The translations under genes and the position numbers were made by a program. Shown piece by piece: positions 53,747 to 62,849 of a DNA stretch of 64,000 nucleotides; the first letter of the stretch is position 1, and each line of letters opens with the position of its first letter. This stretch comes from Calditrichota bacterium (lineage in GTDB: Bacteria > Calditrichota > Calditrichia > Calditrichales > J004). The notes below the pieces were generated by a model. The model did no database searches. It was not told the DNA's origin and was given only the letters and a program-made list of their open reading frames with translations. The stretch lies in NCBI GenBank assembly GCA_013112635.1, contig JABFGF010000002.1:682001-746000 (forward strand), written 5' to 3'.

Positions 53747-54316
53747 TCAATCCAAAATTTCATCTGTGTCTTCTTCATCCGTAAAAACAGATGCAAGTTC
53801 GCTTAAAGCCTTTGCGATTTCTTTATAAAAATTCAGCGTACTTTCAGCATATAACTTTTTACCGAACGGCTCAATAATCAAACTCAAATTTTCAAGGGCA
53901 TCCAGCACTTCTTCTGTCTCAGCCAAAAAGGAGTAATATTCAAGCAGGTTGGAAATAGATGCCGGCGATTCATCAAAGCTGATATCCACCAGGCTTTCAT
54001 ACATGTCGTCCAAAATAATTTCTGCTTTTTCAACATTTCCATAATCTGTAAACAAAAGGGAAACAAGCGGTGCATCACCTTCTTCATGTGTAAACATGCG
54101 TGTAAACTCTGCCTGTAAGGCGCTAACATCCTCGCCCTGAAAAAAATTCAACACATCCAGAGTGTGGGCAGCCAGCTGTTCATCCAGTTCATTTTGATTA
54201 TTTATTTCCAATTGCCGGAAAATATGCTGTAATTCCAGACGCAATTCATCATAAGGAAATGTGAGGCATTTGCTGTAAAAGCGAAAAAGCTGAATATAAA
54301 AAGTATTGTCTACCAT
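53747..54316 (-). CDS. TorD/NarJ-like molybdoenzyme chaperone family protein
   Basis: The 189-residue all-helical protein has the TorD-family core pattern: LQAEFTRMFTHEEGDAPLVSLLFTDYGN, equivalent to the L-x-x-E-Y-T-x-L-F...P...S-x-Y block, followed by LLEYYSFLAETEE. Family members bind the Tat signal or body of molybdopterin oxidoreductases before cofactor insertion. No molybdoenzyme, iron-sulfur subunit or molybdopterin gene is next to it, so the client is unlinked. The motif is somewhat divergent, so the assignment is moderately sure. Confidence 0.72.
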   Translation of the reverse strand: MVDNTFYIQLFRFYSKCLTFPYDELRLELQHIFRQLEINNQNELDEQLAAHTLDVLNFFQGEDVSALQAEFTRMFTHEEGDAPLVSLLFTDYGNVEKAEIILDDMYESLVDISFDESPASISNLLEYYSFLAETEEVLDALENLSLIIEPFGKKLYAESTLNFYKEIAKALSELASVFTDEEDTDEILD

Positions 54317-54532
54317 AACTCTCTCTTAATTTAATAAAATTAATTTACTGTCTGCCTTAATAGAAGACAAAGAATTTCAAATCAAAAAAACCAATCCATA
54401 AAAAAAGTAAAGAATTTGTTTTACTTTCTCATTCGTTTTCAATTTGTTTGTGAACATTTTGTTAAAAACATCTTCTATAATGCCCCATCAATTAAATGAA
54501 ACAAGAATCCCAAAATATAACAGGAGGTATTA

Positions 54533-55444
54533 ATGCGCTTTTTTTTAGTTTTATTATTAGGATTATCTTTTTTACTCAGTTCTTGTAGTGATAACAGTTC
54601 GGGCACTGATAGCAATGGTTCGGAAACCCTTTCATTATCTTTCACCGGTTTAGAACACCTTGATAACGGGTATCATTACGAAGGTTGGGTTATGCTAGAT
54701 GGAGCACCTGTTACTACAGGTAAATTTAATATTGACGCAAGTGGCAATTTTGTAGACGTAAATGGCAACAGTATAACAAATGAATTCCAAACGCCAAACA
54801 AGGATGACCTAACTGATGCAACTGCAGTAATTATTACCATTGAACCTTCGGGAGATACAGATGAAATCCCGGCAACAACAAAAATAATTGCAGGTGATAT
54901 AAACGGCTCCAATGCAACGTTAAATACAACACATGGCGCAACGCTTGGAAATGATTTTTCCAGCGCATCAGGAAAATATATTTTAGCAACACCAACTTCT
55001 GCTGATACAACTGACGAGAATAGCGGAATCTGGTTTCTAAGTTTAGCAAGCGGTTCCCCGGCTGTAGGTCTTGATTTGCCTACACTGCCAGCAGGTTGGG
55101 TATATGAAGGATGGGCTGTAATAGACGGTACACCTGTAACGAGTGGCCGTTTTACAGATGTTGCCATGGCGGATTTAGCTGCTCCATTTAGCAGCACAGG
55201 TGATGGCCCTCCGTTTCCCGGTGAAGACTATATTGTTAACGCGCCTTCAGGATTAAGCTTTCCAACTGATTTAGCCGGTGGCACAGCAGTTATTTCAATT
55301 GAACCGGAGCCTGATGATAGTGCAGCACCTTTTACATTAAAACCATTGGTTGGCTCTATTGATGCATCTGCAACTGATCACTTTACCTATGACATGACAA
55401 ATAACAACGGCAGTTTCCCAACTGGAACCGCTTCAATAAAGTAA
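54533..55444 (+). CDS. Lipoprotein with two RskA-like (anti-sigma-K C-terminal-like) repeats
   Basis: The lipobox is LSSC (Cys18). The mature protein has two similar beta-rich halves, each beginning with a YEGW motif: HYEGWVMLDGAPVTTGKF (about 43-60) and VYEGWAVIDGTPVTSGRF (about 183-200). The -YxxWxxxDGxPVxxGxF- pattern resembles the extracytoplasmic domain of RskA-type anti-sigma factors, but no cytoplasmic or membrane part is present. The function is unknown. AGGAGG stands just upstream, and TATAAT at 54476-54481 may be its -10 box. A strong terminator follows. Confidence 0.85.
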   Translation: MRFFLVLLLGLSFLLSSCSDNSSGTDSNGSETLSLSFTGLEHLDNGYHYEGWVMLDGAPVTTGKFNIDASGNFVDVNGNSITNEFQTPNKDDLTDATAVIITIEPSGDTDEIPATTKIIAGDINGSNATLNTTHGATLGNDFSSASGKYILATPTSADTTDENSGIWFLSLASGSPAVGLDLPTLPAGWVYEGWAVIDGTPVTSGRFTDVAMADLAAPFSSTGDGPPFPGEDYIVNAPSGLSFPTDLAGGTAVISIEPEPDDSAAPFTLKPLVGSIDASATDHFTYDMTNNNGSFPTGTASIK

Positions 55445-55464
55445 CCTTTTGCCAATTAGGCTCA

Positions 55465-55508
55465 AAAGCCCGCACGGCTGATTATATAAATGGTCGTGTG
55501 GGTTTTTT
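55465..55508 (+). terminator. Rho-independent terminator
   Basis: CCCGCACG (55469-55476) pairs with CGTGTGGG (55495-55502) with one G-U pair, preceded by AAAAG and followed by six T residues. It lies 25 bases after the lipoprotein stop codon, with an 18-base loop region. Confidence 0.8.
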
Positions 55509-55663
55509 AGGTTATTCTCCCTTTTTCTGATTATTTCAACCCGCCAAATTATAACTTCACAATATTTGCGCCTTAGATCGATTAGTTTTATACTTGATCG
55601 TTGAATTTAATCACCATTGTATCAACGATAATTTTTTTCTTTGTTTATTAAAAGCCGAAAACA

Positions 55664-56149
55664 ATGAAACCTCTATTCATTTGCCTTTTTTCATTTTTAT
55701 TAATCTCTTGCGATCATGGTATAAAACCGCCGGATTTACCTTCGCAGAAAACGGGCATAAGCGGTACAATTTATTACAACAACTGGCCTCCGGCTGACAG
55801 TATTGAAAACCTAAAGCTCGTTGTTTTTAACAACTTCCCTCCAGACGATATAGTTGCTGAAGTAATTGCCGGTGATGCAATTGCTTATCCGGAAGACCTG
55901 ACTGAGAAACTGCCAATTGGAGACGACTCAACCGCTTACATAATGGAATTAAAGGCCGGGTTATATGAATATGTTATGATAGCCCAGCAATATGGCCCGG
56001 GTATTTTTACTGACTGGCGTTCTGTCGGGCAATATGATCTTTCACTTTCAGATTCACTACCAACGGCTGTAACTGTTATCCAGGATTCTGTTTTGGAAAA
56101 CATTAATATTTTTGTGGATTTTAATAACCTGCCCATTCAACCATTTTAG
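55664..56149 (+). CDS. Small lipoprotein upstream of a TonB-dependent receptor
   Basis: The signal peptide ends in lipobox LISC (Cys16). The mature 145 residues have a beta-sandwich look (GISGTIYYNNWPPADSIENLKLVVFNNFPP, LKAGLYEYVMIAQQYG, VLENINIFVDFNNL), perhaps an Ig-like or carboxypeptidase-regulatory-like fold. I recognise no named family. The stop is 3 bp before the receptor start, so it is co-expressed and may be a surface partner of the receptor. Confidence 0.8.
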   Translation: MKPLFICLFSFLLISCDHGIKPPDLPSQKTGISGTIYYNNWPPADSIENLKLVVFNNFPPDDIVAEVIAGDAIAYPEDLTEKLPIGDDSTAYIMELKAGLYEYVMIAQQYGPGIFTDWRSVGQYDLSLSDSLPTAVTVIQDSVLENINIFVDFNNLPIQPF

Positions 56150-56152
56150 CCT

Positions 56153-58402
56153 ATGAAAAAAGACACAAGCCGTCATTCTGAACTTGTTTCAGAATCCATT
56201 AGTTCTTCTAATAATAAAAAGTCTGGTGCTATTTTTAATCGCTTTTTTCTTTTACAGACAATCCTTCTGTTCGTGGCAGTCACATCCTCCGTTGCACAAA
56301 TAAATCCATTAAACGGAAAAATTGTTGATGACCATGACAATCCAATCGCCGGCGCGAATATTTATATAGAAGGAACACTGCTCGGCGCCGCAAGTGACAA
56401 AGATGGCTATTTTGAGATTAAGAGCATTCCAGTCCAAAAATTTATTTTAATCATTTCCGTTATTGGTTTTAGCGAATTTAAAATTGAGATTGACCTGCAA
56501 AACAATCCTGAACCAAATCTTGGGACAATAAAACTGGAAACCTCACCCCTGCCAACTCAACCGATAATAACCACTGCCAGTAAGTATGAGCAAAATGTGC
56601 GTGACATTCCGGTAAGTATTGCCAATGTTTCCGCTGCGGAAATAAATGACCGCAACGCCATTACAATTGCAGATGCATTAAAATATACATCGGGCATTAA
56701 CCTGACCGACGACCAGGTAAATATTCGTGGTTCCAGTGGCTACAGCCGCGGAGTTGGCAGCCGTGTTATGATGCTTGTTGATGGAGTTCCTTTTATTGCA
56801 GGTGATACACAAGGCCTGGTTTTTGAAGCACTTGCCATCAACGAAATTGCTGATATCGAAATTATTAAAGGTTCTGGGTCGGCATTGTATGGTTCCAGCG
56901 CAATGGGTGGCGTGGTAAATGTACTGACCAAACCAATTACTCAAGAAGCTCAATACAGTTTTAAAATATATGGCGGGATGTACTCCGACCCTTATTATAA
57001 AAAATGGAAATGGACAGATAAAACCCAAACTTTGAATGGGATAAAAGCAAGTTTTTCAAAAAAGTTTGATAAGCTTGGTTTTAGGATTGGAGCATCACGA
57101 GATCAGGATGACAGCTATAAACAAAATAACTGGAAAGAACGGATAAACGTGGGTGGTAAAATCCAATACGATCTCTCTGCTTATGAGCGGATAACAGTAG
57201 CCGGAAATTATATGGACCAGAAGCGGGGCAGCTTTTTGTATTGGAAAGATTTGCAACATGCGCTCTCTGTTCCTGACAGCCAGAGAAATGATAATGTCCA
57301 TTCTATCAGAACATATTTGCGGGCTGAATACCAAAATATCATTTCCAAGAATAATTTTTATAAAGGCAACATTCTTTGGTACCACAACTACTTTGATGAT
57401 CTGGTTGGAGGTGAAAAACATAACTCTACATCAGAATTTGTTTATGGCGAGTTTCAGTACAATCAAAAAATAGGAAAGCACTTTATTACGATTGGTCTAA
57501 ACCCAACTTTGAGCAGTGTCTCATCAAACCTGTTTGGCAATCACCAGGGAATTGGCGCAGCACTTTTTATTCAGGATGAAACCAAGTGGTCACAAGATTG
57601 GATTACAACCACGGGCTTGCGATATGATTATTCTGATATTGATGAAATTGGAAGCGACCAGCGAATCAATCCAAAATTTGGCCTTGTCTGGAAAGGATTA
57701 CCTGGTGGAGTAATTCGTTTTTCAACAGGAACCGGTTTCCGTGCGCCTTCCATGGCCGAGGCTTTTACATCCACATCAACCGGTGGAATTATTGTGATCC
57801 CTAATGAAAATTTAAAACCAGAGCGCAGCACATCAGCAGAAATTGGCTGGAACCAGATTTTTAGCGAGTACCTGGCCACAGACGTTGCAATCTTTTATAA
57901 CTATTATTGGGATTTGATTGAAGGTGGTTTTATACCAAGCGGGCAAATTCAATTTCAAAATGTTACGGAAGCACGCATAAGTGGCTTTGAGCTAAATTTT
58001 TTCGGCAGGCTCATTCCGCAATTATTGAGTTACCGTATCGGTTACACTTACAGCGATACGCGTGATATTGAACTTGATGACTTTTTAACTTATCGCCCTC
58101 GCCATCTTTTGTACGGCACGTTAAACAGTAAATGGCATTTCTTGAATTTTGGTGCCGACTATCGTTTTATTAGCCGGTATGACAGGATTGATGACACGTT
58201 TGCTTTGATTATTGCCGATGCAACCGAGCGGGTTGATGCACATGTTGTTGATGTGCGGATTTCCGCTGGCTTTGATTTTGGTGCATTACCTTTGAAAATG
58301 TCTTTACAGGCCAACAATGTTTTACAATATAATTATATTGACCTTGTTGGGTCGATTGCACCAATCCGCCAATTTGTTTTAGCATTGGAAACAACTTTTT
58401 AA
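56153..58402 (+). CDS. TonB-dependent outer-membrane receptor
   Basis: The signal peptide core (FFLLQTILLFVAVTSSVAQ) is unusually late, at residues 31-49, because the first 30 residues include RHSELVSES, encoded by a palindromic repeat (see 56171). A CarboxypepD-regulatory-like domain follows (about 53-130, GKIVDDHDNPIAGANIYIEGT). The plug comes next (about 140-260, DIPVSIANVSAAEI, VNIRGSSGYSRG, MMLVDGVPF, IEIIKGSGSALYGSSAMGGVVNV), and then the 22-stranded barrel ending in LALETTF. It imports a substrate such as a siderophore, cobalamin or oligosaccharide using TonB energy. The sequence does not show which. No in-frame ATG lies closer to the signal core. Confidence 0.94.
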   Translation: MKKDTSRHSELVSESISSSNNKKSGAIFNRFFLLQTILLFVAVTSSVAQINPLNGKIVDDHDNPIAGANIYIEGTLLGAASDKDGYFEIKSIPVQKFILIISVIGFSEFKIEIDLQNNPEPNLGTIKLETSPLPTQPIITTASKYEQNVRDIPVSIANVSAAEINDRNAITIADALKYTSGINLTDDQVNIRGSSGYSRGVGSRVMMLVDGVPFIAGDTQGLVFEALAINEIADIEIIKGSGSALYGSSAMGGVVNVLTKPITQEAQYSFKIYGGMYSDPYYKKWKWTDKTQTLNGIKASFSKKFDKLGFRIGASRDQDDSYKQNNWKERINVGGKIQYDLSAYERITVAGNYMDQKRGSFLYWKDLQHALSVPDSQRNDNVHSIRTYLRAEYQNIISKNNFYKGNILWYHNYFDDLVGGEKHNSTSEFVYGEFQYNQKIGKHFITIGLNPTLSSVSSNLFGNHQGIGAALFIQDETKWSQDWITTTGLRYDYSDIDEIGSDQRINPKFGLVWKGLPGGVIRFSTGTGFRAPSMAEAFTSTSTGGIIVIPNENLKPERSTSAEIGWNQIFSEYLATDVAIFYNYYWDLIEGGFIPSGQIQFQNVTEARISGFELNFFGRLIPQLLSYRIGYTYSDTRDIELDDFLTYRPRHLLYGTLNSKWHFLNFGADYRFISRYDRIDDTFALIIADATERVDAHVVDVRISAGFDFGALPLKMSLQANNVLQYNYIDLVGSIAPIRQFVLALETTF
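56171..56197 (+). repeat. Palindromic repeat copy inside the receptor gene (encodes RHSELVSES)
   Basis: ATTCTGAA and TTCAGAAT form an 8-bp stem around CTTGT, with CGTC before it and CC after it. It is the same type as the intergenic copy at 32302-32350. The copy is in frame with the receptor and adds a polar stretch before its signal peptide. Confidence 0.75.
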
Positions 58403-58473
58403 TTTTGTCATTCAAAACGCAGCCTGTGAAGTGAAAAATCCCAATTAAATATGAAAAAACGCATCTAAAAACT

Positions 58474-59526
58474 ATGTATGACTTCCTCATAATCGGGCAA
58501 GGAATTGCCGGTTCTCTACTTGCTTATAATCTCATCCAAAAAGGAAAAACTGTCCTCATAATCGATGATGCAAACCCAAATTCTTCTTCGCGTGTTGCCG
58601 GCGGACTAATAAACCCTATAACCGGAAAAAGACTGCAAAAAACCTGGTTGGCAGATCAACTGTTTCCTTATGCCCACAAATTTTATACATCTCTGGAAAA
58701 ATCTTTAGATGTTTCATTTTTTCATCCAAAACCGGTTGTTCGTATTTTTGCAGATGCCAGGCAAGCAAATGACTGGACTGCAAAATGTTCCGCTTCCGAA
58801 TTACACGCATATTTAAATCCTGACTATAACTTTGTGAATCAAAAATCTTTTAATATACCGGATGGATATACCGTTTTCGATCAAGGTGCTGTTTTGGATT
58901 GTGCGGCTATGCTGGAAGCTTTGGCTGAATATTTTTTACAAAAAAACTGTCTTATAAAACAGGAAGTCAATTATAAAGAATTCAGTCACAATGGAATTAT
59001 TTCTTTAGATAACATTAAGGCCGAAAATATTGTTTTTTGTGAAGGTTGGAAAGGTGCATTAAATCCATGGTTTAACTGGCTGCCATTTGTGCCAAGCAAA
59101 GGCGATGTACTCACAGTAAAAATTGACAATCTGAAAATGGACGAGATTGTCAGCCGTGGCATTTTTATCAGGCCGTTAAAAGACAACATTTACCGCGTTG
59201 GCTCAACTTATATTTGGGATGATCAATCTGAATTGCCAACACAAAAAGGTATTGATGAACTATGTGGAAAGTTAAAATCCCTTTTAAAAACCCCGTTTGA
59301 AGTTATAGATCATAAAGCCGGAATCCGGCCAACCGTTCGTGACAGACGGCCTTTTCTTGGACAGCATCCTCAATATAAGAATATGTATATTTTTAACGGG
59401 CTTGGTACAAAAGGTGTTTTGTTAGCGCCCCGGTTTGCCACTCATTTTGTTGAGGTTTTAGCAAATGAAAGGAAGCTTAATTCTGAGGTTGATATTAAAA
59501 GATTTGTGGAAACACAAAATAATTAA
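58474..59526 (+). CDS. FAD-dependent oxidoreductase of the DAO family (glycine-oxidase/MnmC-like)
   Basis: The 350-residue flavoenzyme starts with a Rossmann FAD motif, DFLIIGQGIAGSLLAYNLIQKG, and ends with GIRPTVRDRRPFLGQHP and FNGLGTKGVLLAPRFA, a C-terminal FAD-binding pattern found in DAO and MnmC-C type proteins. The probable reaction is oxidation of a secondary or primary amine, giving an imine and peroxide, but the substrate is unknown. No thi genes adjoin it, so ThiO is not supported. It starts 71 bp after the receptor and converges with the GNAT-ASCH gene, their stop codons overlapping by 4 bp. Confidence 0.88.
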   Translation: MYDFLIIGQGIAGSLLAYNLIQKGKTVLIIDDANPNSSSRVAGGLINPITGKRLQKTWLADQLFPYAHKFYTSLEKSLDVSFFHPKPVVRIFADARQANDWTAKCSASELHAYLNPDYNFVNQKSFNIPDGYTVFDQGAVLDCAAMLEALAEYFLQKNCLIKQEVNYKEFSHNGIISLDNIKAENIVFCEGWKGALNPWFNWLPFVPSKGDVLTVKIDNLKMDEIVSRGIFIRPLKDNIYRVGSTYIWDDQSELPTQKGIDELCGKLKSLLKTPFEVIDHKAGIRPTVRDRRPFLGQHPQYKNMYIFNGLGTKGVLLAPRFATHFVEVLANERKLNSEVDIKRFVETQNN

Positions 59527-60620
59527 TCTATATTAATAATATCTTTTTTACTTAAAACGCTATTTAACTGATTTAATAAACTGGTATACTTTAGTCCGGC
59601 TTGACTTTGCATTGAATGTAATAATGTTGCTATAGAAACCCCCTTATACCAATCATCTGAAATTGTAGTAGACATATGAGATTGTGGAATTGTTAACTTC
59701 TTTTTAAGTATACCTTCAATCTGAGTTATTGGGATTCCTGAAACATATTTTTTTATTTCATCCATTTCAATTGCATAAATTTTTTCTTTATTTTTACAAT
59801 ATTTTTCAAAATTGTTTCTGTCTGTCCCAATTCTATGTTTATACTTATCCCAAATTTTCTCAGGAGTATCTTTTTCAATATTATTTATTGTCACATAGCC
59901 TTTAATTTCTCTAGATGGGGATGTTGAATATAATACCGCTTTACTTCCAATCCATTTAGTAGAAAAAGATCGTCTAAGTTCAACAGTTTTATCACCAGAT
60001 AAAATTTTATCAATATAATGAGGATGTATAGATAAAATTAAATTAATATCATTTGAAAAACCACCAAGTGAATAATGATAGAATAGTTTGGGAAGTTTTT
60101 GAGATAATATTCTACTATAAATTTCATTTATTGGTGAGGAGCACATTAGCTCATCTTCACCATGTCGATATTGTGTTTCTGCTTTTGAGATATTATTAAA
60201 TCCGAAACTTTTAAAAAATTGATTCTTCTCTCCCCAAAGACCCTCAGGAATAGTAAAATGTACATTCTTTGCTTCTTTAATAACATCAAAGATCATTAGT
60301 GATAAAAAAATGTCTCCTATGCCATAGTCTTGTAAATCATCACCAATCTTTAAATGACAAATTTTAGCATTTTGGTCTTTCTTAACAACAGCTGAAATAA
60401 TCGGATTATTATTAATATAACCTACATATGCTGCTCTTTGAGAGTCTCTTATTCCAGGGATAACTTTATTATTTAACCAAATATCAATATTTGGATATTT
60501 TATTTCATTTCTTAAAATTAAATCACTAAAATTATTTAGATGATTAGATTGATATTCAATATCTGTGAAATCGATTTTCTTTATAATAATATTTTCTTTT
60601 TGTGTAAATAGATCACTCAT
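59523..60620 (-). CDS. GNAT - ASCH domain fusion protein
   Basis: ATG 60620 overlaps the upstream dCTP deaminase stop by 4 bp (ATGA); ATG 60635 would overlap by 19 bp. The N-terminal domain (about 55-145) resembles a GNAT acetyltransferase, with acetyl-CoA loop QDYGIG (97-102) and FFKSFGF. The middle domain (about 193-300) is an ASCH/PUA-like RNA-binding-type fold: LILSIHPHYIDKILSGDKTVELRRSF, AVLYSTSPSREIKGYVTI, PEKIWDKY, IYAIEMDEI. A tail of about 60 residues follows. ASCH domains bind RNA or nucleic-acid-like ligands, and GNAT-ASCH fusions are rarely studied. Base composition is more AT-rich than the neighbours. The job is unknown, presumably linked to the coupled dCTP deaminase. Confidence 0.83.
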   Translation of the reverse strand: MSDLFTQKENIIIKKIDFTDIEYQSNHLNNFSDLILRNEIKYPNIDIWLNNKVIPGIRDSQRAAYVGYINNNPIISAVVKKDQNAKICHLKIGDDLQDYGIGDIFLSLMIFDVIKEAKNVHFTIPEGLWGEKNQFFKSFGFNNISKAETQYRHGEDELMCSSPINEIYSRILSQKLPKLFYHYSLGGFSNDINLILSIHPHYIDKILSGDKTVELRRSFSTKWIGSKAVLYSTSPSREIKGYVTINNIEKDTPEKIWDKYKHRIGTDRNNFEKYCKNKEKIYAIEMDEIKKYVSGIPITQIEGILKKKLTIPQSHMSTTISDDWYKGVSIATLLHSMQSQAGLKYTSLLNQLNSVLSKKDIINID

Positions 60621-61747
60621 TCTGGCTGATCCCATTCCTTGAAATATTTAGATAATTTTAAAACTTGATTATAATATACCCCGTCTGATACGTCTTTACA
60701 AACTTTTGACATTCTATAAAAATGTAGTTTTGCTAGTGGTTCATTATCACATAAATTGACATCAACATCATGCCCTCTTACTTCAAAAATTAAAGGTGTC
60801 CCTCCTGTATTATAACCAAAATACGGATGCACAAATCCTGCATAATGGATTCTCATTTCGCCAAACGTTTCATCCATTGCCCTGCAATAAATAGCCACGC
60901 TTTCTGGCAGTTTTATTTTTTCTTTAGAGCGTAATATATAAAACTTGTCTTTTTCAACTTTTATTCTTTTGGGACCGTCATCGCCTACTTTGCAAAACTT
61001 CCAATACTTCCTTGGATTATAGACTCCTTTTTCAATAAGGGAAATCGGAATATCATTTTCTAAAAAATCAGGTGATGTGTAAAACCCAGATATTTCATCT
61101 TTAATTCCAGGTACTTTTGTTAGCCCTAAATCGACAGAAAGAGAATCATCATTTTTTTGAGAACCTAATATTGCTTTATAAACCAATGGGGACCTTATTT
61201 CTGAGTCTTCAGGCTCACCTTTAAACAATCTTAATTGAATTAAAGATATATCCTCTTTAATAACAATACTAAATGTGATTGGAGTTATTTCTATATATAG
61301 TTTACCAGAAGATTTCTTTTGTTTATCTGGTGTAAAACTGTCGTAACGATCCATCCCATCTACTATTAGACGTGCTAAAACATCCATTCTCCCAATCGAG
61401 CTTTTCGCTGTTGCTTGGCCATAAAAATAATCATAATCTCGGAAATAAATTTCTTCTTTCAGTTTAAATATGTAAGTTTTTTCTCGTTTTAATATAAAAG
61501 TGTTATTCTTTTCTGCTACAACTTTCTTAGAAAGCTTATCATTTTTTAAGAAATTTTCATAATTATTTATTGATGGTTTTAAAGAGCCTTCGATCATTTC
61601 CCAGCCTTGTCCTGAAAGGTGTAAATCGAAAGAAGAATTATCAACTTGAATTCCTGCTTCAGGGCAATTTGTAATGATACCATCTTCTGCAAGTTTTTTC
61701 ATTTGATCAGCTGAAAGAACACCAGGTAACCAGAGATCATATTCCAT
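60617..61747 (-). CDS. Two-domain dCTP deaminase (DCD/dUTPase-like)
   Basis: The 376-residue protein contains two dCTP-deaminase/dUTPase-like trimer folds in one chain. Near the N-terminus is SSFDLHLSG (38-46). The first core has AKSSIGR (114-120) with a possible Glu153 in IEITP. The second has CRAMDETFGEMRIHYAGFVHP (289-308) with Glu322 in IFEVRG, in the place of the catalytic Glu of Dcd. The family (DCD-type 2'-deoxycytidine 5'-triphosphate deaminase) deaminates dCTP to dUTP. Here it is coupled to a GNAT-ASCH gene and not to thymidylate genes. Such enzymes can serve dTTP synthesis or deplete dCTP in phage defense. The AT-rich composition suggests lateral origin. Confidence 0.87.
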   Translation of the reverse strand: MEYDLWLPGVLSADQMKKLAEDGIITNCPEAGIQVDNSSFDLHLSGQGWEMIEGSLKPSINNYENFLKNDKLSKKVVAEKNNTFILKREKTYIFKLKEEIYFRDYDYFYGQATAKSSIGRMDVLARLIVDGMDRYDSFTPDKQKKSSGKLYIEITPITFSIVIKEDISLIQLRLFKGEPEDSEIRSPLVYKAILGSQKNDDSLSVDLGLTKVPGIKDEISGFYTSPDFLENDIPISLIEKGVYNPRKYWKFCKVGDDGPKRIKVEKDKFYILRSKEKIKLPESVAIYCRAMDETFGEMRIHYAGFVHPYFGYNTGGTPLIFEVRGHDVDVNLCDNEPLAKLHFYRMSKVCKDVSDGVYYNQVLKLSKYFKEWDQPE

Positions 61748-61915
61748 ATCAACCCTCCCGTTTTAAATATATTATAAAGATAACGTTAAGAGGTATAGAT
61801 TACAAGGAAACACTTTTAGAGGTACTTTAAGTCTCGATATCTAAAAAATGCAAAATAATCCCTTTCTAACATCCTTCTTGTTATTTAACCATGATTACTT
61901 TTATATTAGGGCATT

Positions 61916-62848
61916 ATGGCTGAAAAGACTAAAGCTCCACCACCAAATAAACTTGAAGTCAAAAACGTTTCCAAATCGTTTTCCGACCAGGTTATTATCC
62001 ATGGTTTATCCTTTTGTGTAAATGGTGGTGAAACCTTTGGCCTGCTTGGACCAAACGGCGCCGGCAAAACAACCATGATGCGCATCATCATGAACATTAT
62101 TAAGCCCGATCTGGGTGAAGTACTTTTTAATGGCGAACCTCGTGATAGTTTAAAGGCGCTGCATTTTGGCTATCTACCCGAAGAACGCGGCCTATATCCT
62201 CGAGCTTCTGTTTTAGATGTGCTAGTCTATTTTGGAACACTAAATAATTTAAGCAAACGCAAAGCCGAAGTTGAAGCAATCCGCTATTTAGACCGTCTTG
62301 GGTTAATTGATTTTGCAGACAGGCCTGTTAACCAACTTTCCAAAGGGATGCAGCAAAAGGTTCAGTTTATTGCCGCCTTTTTGCATGATCCGGATGTTCT
62401 TATTTTAGATGAACCTTTTTCCGGTCTCGATCCAATCAATCAAATTGTTTTACGCGATATTCTTATCGAATATAAACAGAAGAAAAAAATCCTAATTATT
62501 TCCACGCACCAAATGGAACTTGCGGAAAAATTGTGCGACCATATCTGCCTGATAAATAATGGCAATGTGGTAATTGACGGGGACTTGAAAAAAATAAAAC
62601 GCACCCGGCGCGAAGATGCCTATTTAATTGAAGCCGATGAATTGAATTTTTTACATGATCTGGATGAAGTTGAAGTTTTAGAAGAAAACAACTCTGCTTT
62701 TAAAATTAAAATGGTTAATAAAAAGTCTTCTGTCCAAGACCTTTTAAATAAAATCAACAAACGTTCAAGCATTCGCCGTTTTGAAATTGTTGAGCCTTCC
62801 CTGCATGATATTTTTATAAAAATTATTCAAGATTCGGAGCATAGCTGA
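61916..62848 (+). CDS. ABC transporter ATP-binding protein (NatA-like exporter)
   Basis: The nucleotide-binding domain has Walker A GPNGAGKTT (about 44-52), signature LSKGMQQKVQ, Walker B VLILDEPFSGLDP and a switch His in STHQMEL. The C-terminal ~90 residues are the DUF4162-like extension of NatA-type proteins (VLEENNSAFKIKMVNKKSSVQDLL). It pairs with the permease starting 1 bp downstream. NatAB-type exporters extrude sodium or other small molecules; the substrate cannot be told. AGGG lies just before ATG 61916. Confidence 0.95.
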   Translation: MAEKTKAPPPNKLEVKNVSKSFSDQVIIHGLSFCVNGGETFGLLGPNGAGKTTMMRIIMNIIKPDLGEVLFNGEPRDSLKALHFGYLPEERGLYPRASVLDVLVYFGTLNNLSKRKAEVEAIRYLDRLGLIDFADRPVNQLSKGMQQKVQFIAAFLHDPDVLILDEPFSGLDPINQIVLRDILIEYKQKKKILIISTHQMELAEKLCDHICLINNGNVVIDGDLKKIKRTRREDAYLIEADELNFLHDLDEVEVLEENNSAFKIKMVNKKSSVQDLLNKINKRSSIRRFEIVEPSLHDIFIKIIQDSEHS

Positions 62849-62849
62849 T

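Noticed and set aside
55594-55797. Open frame overlapping the start of the small lipoprotein
   Set aside because: The lipoprotein frame has a signal peptide and lipobox; the other frame is a shadow.
58474-59526. Assignment of the DAO-type flavoenzyme as ThiO
   Set aside because: No thiamine genes nearby and no substrate-specific motif seen; kept as a general DAO-family enzyme.
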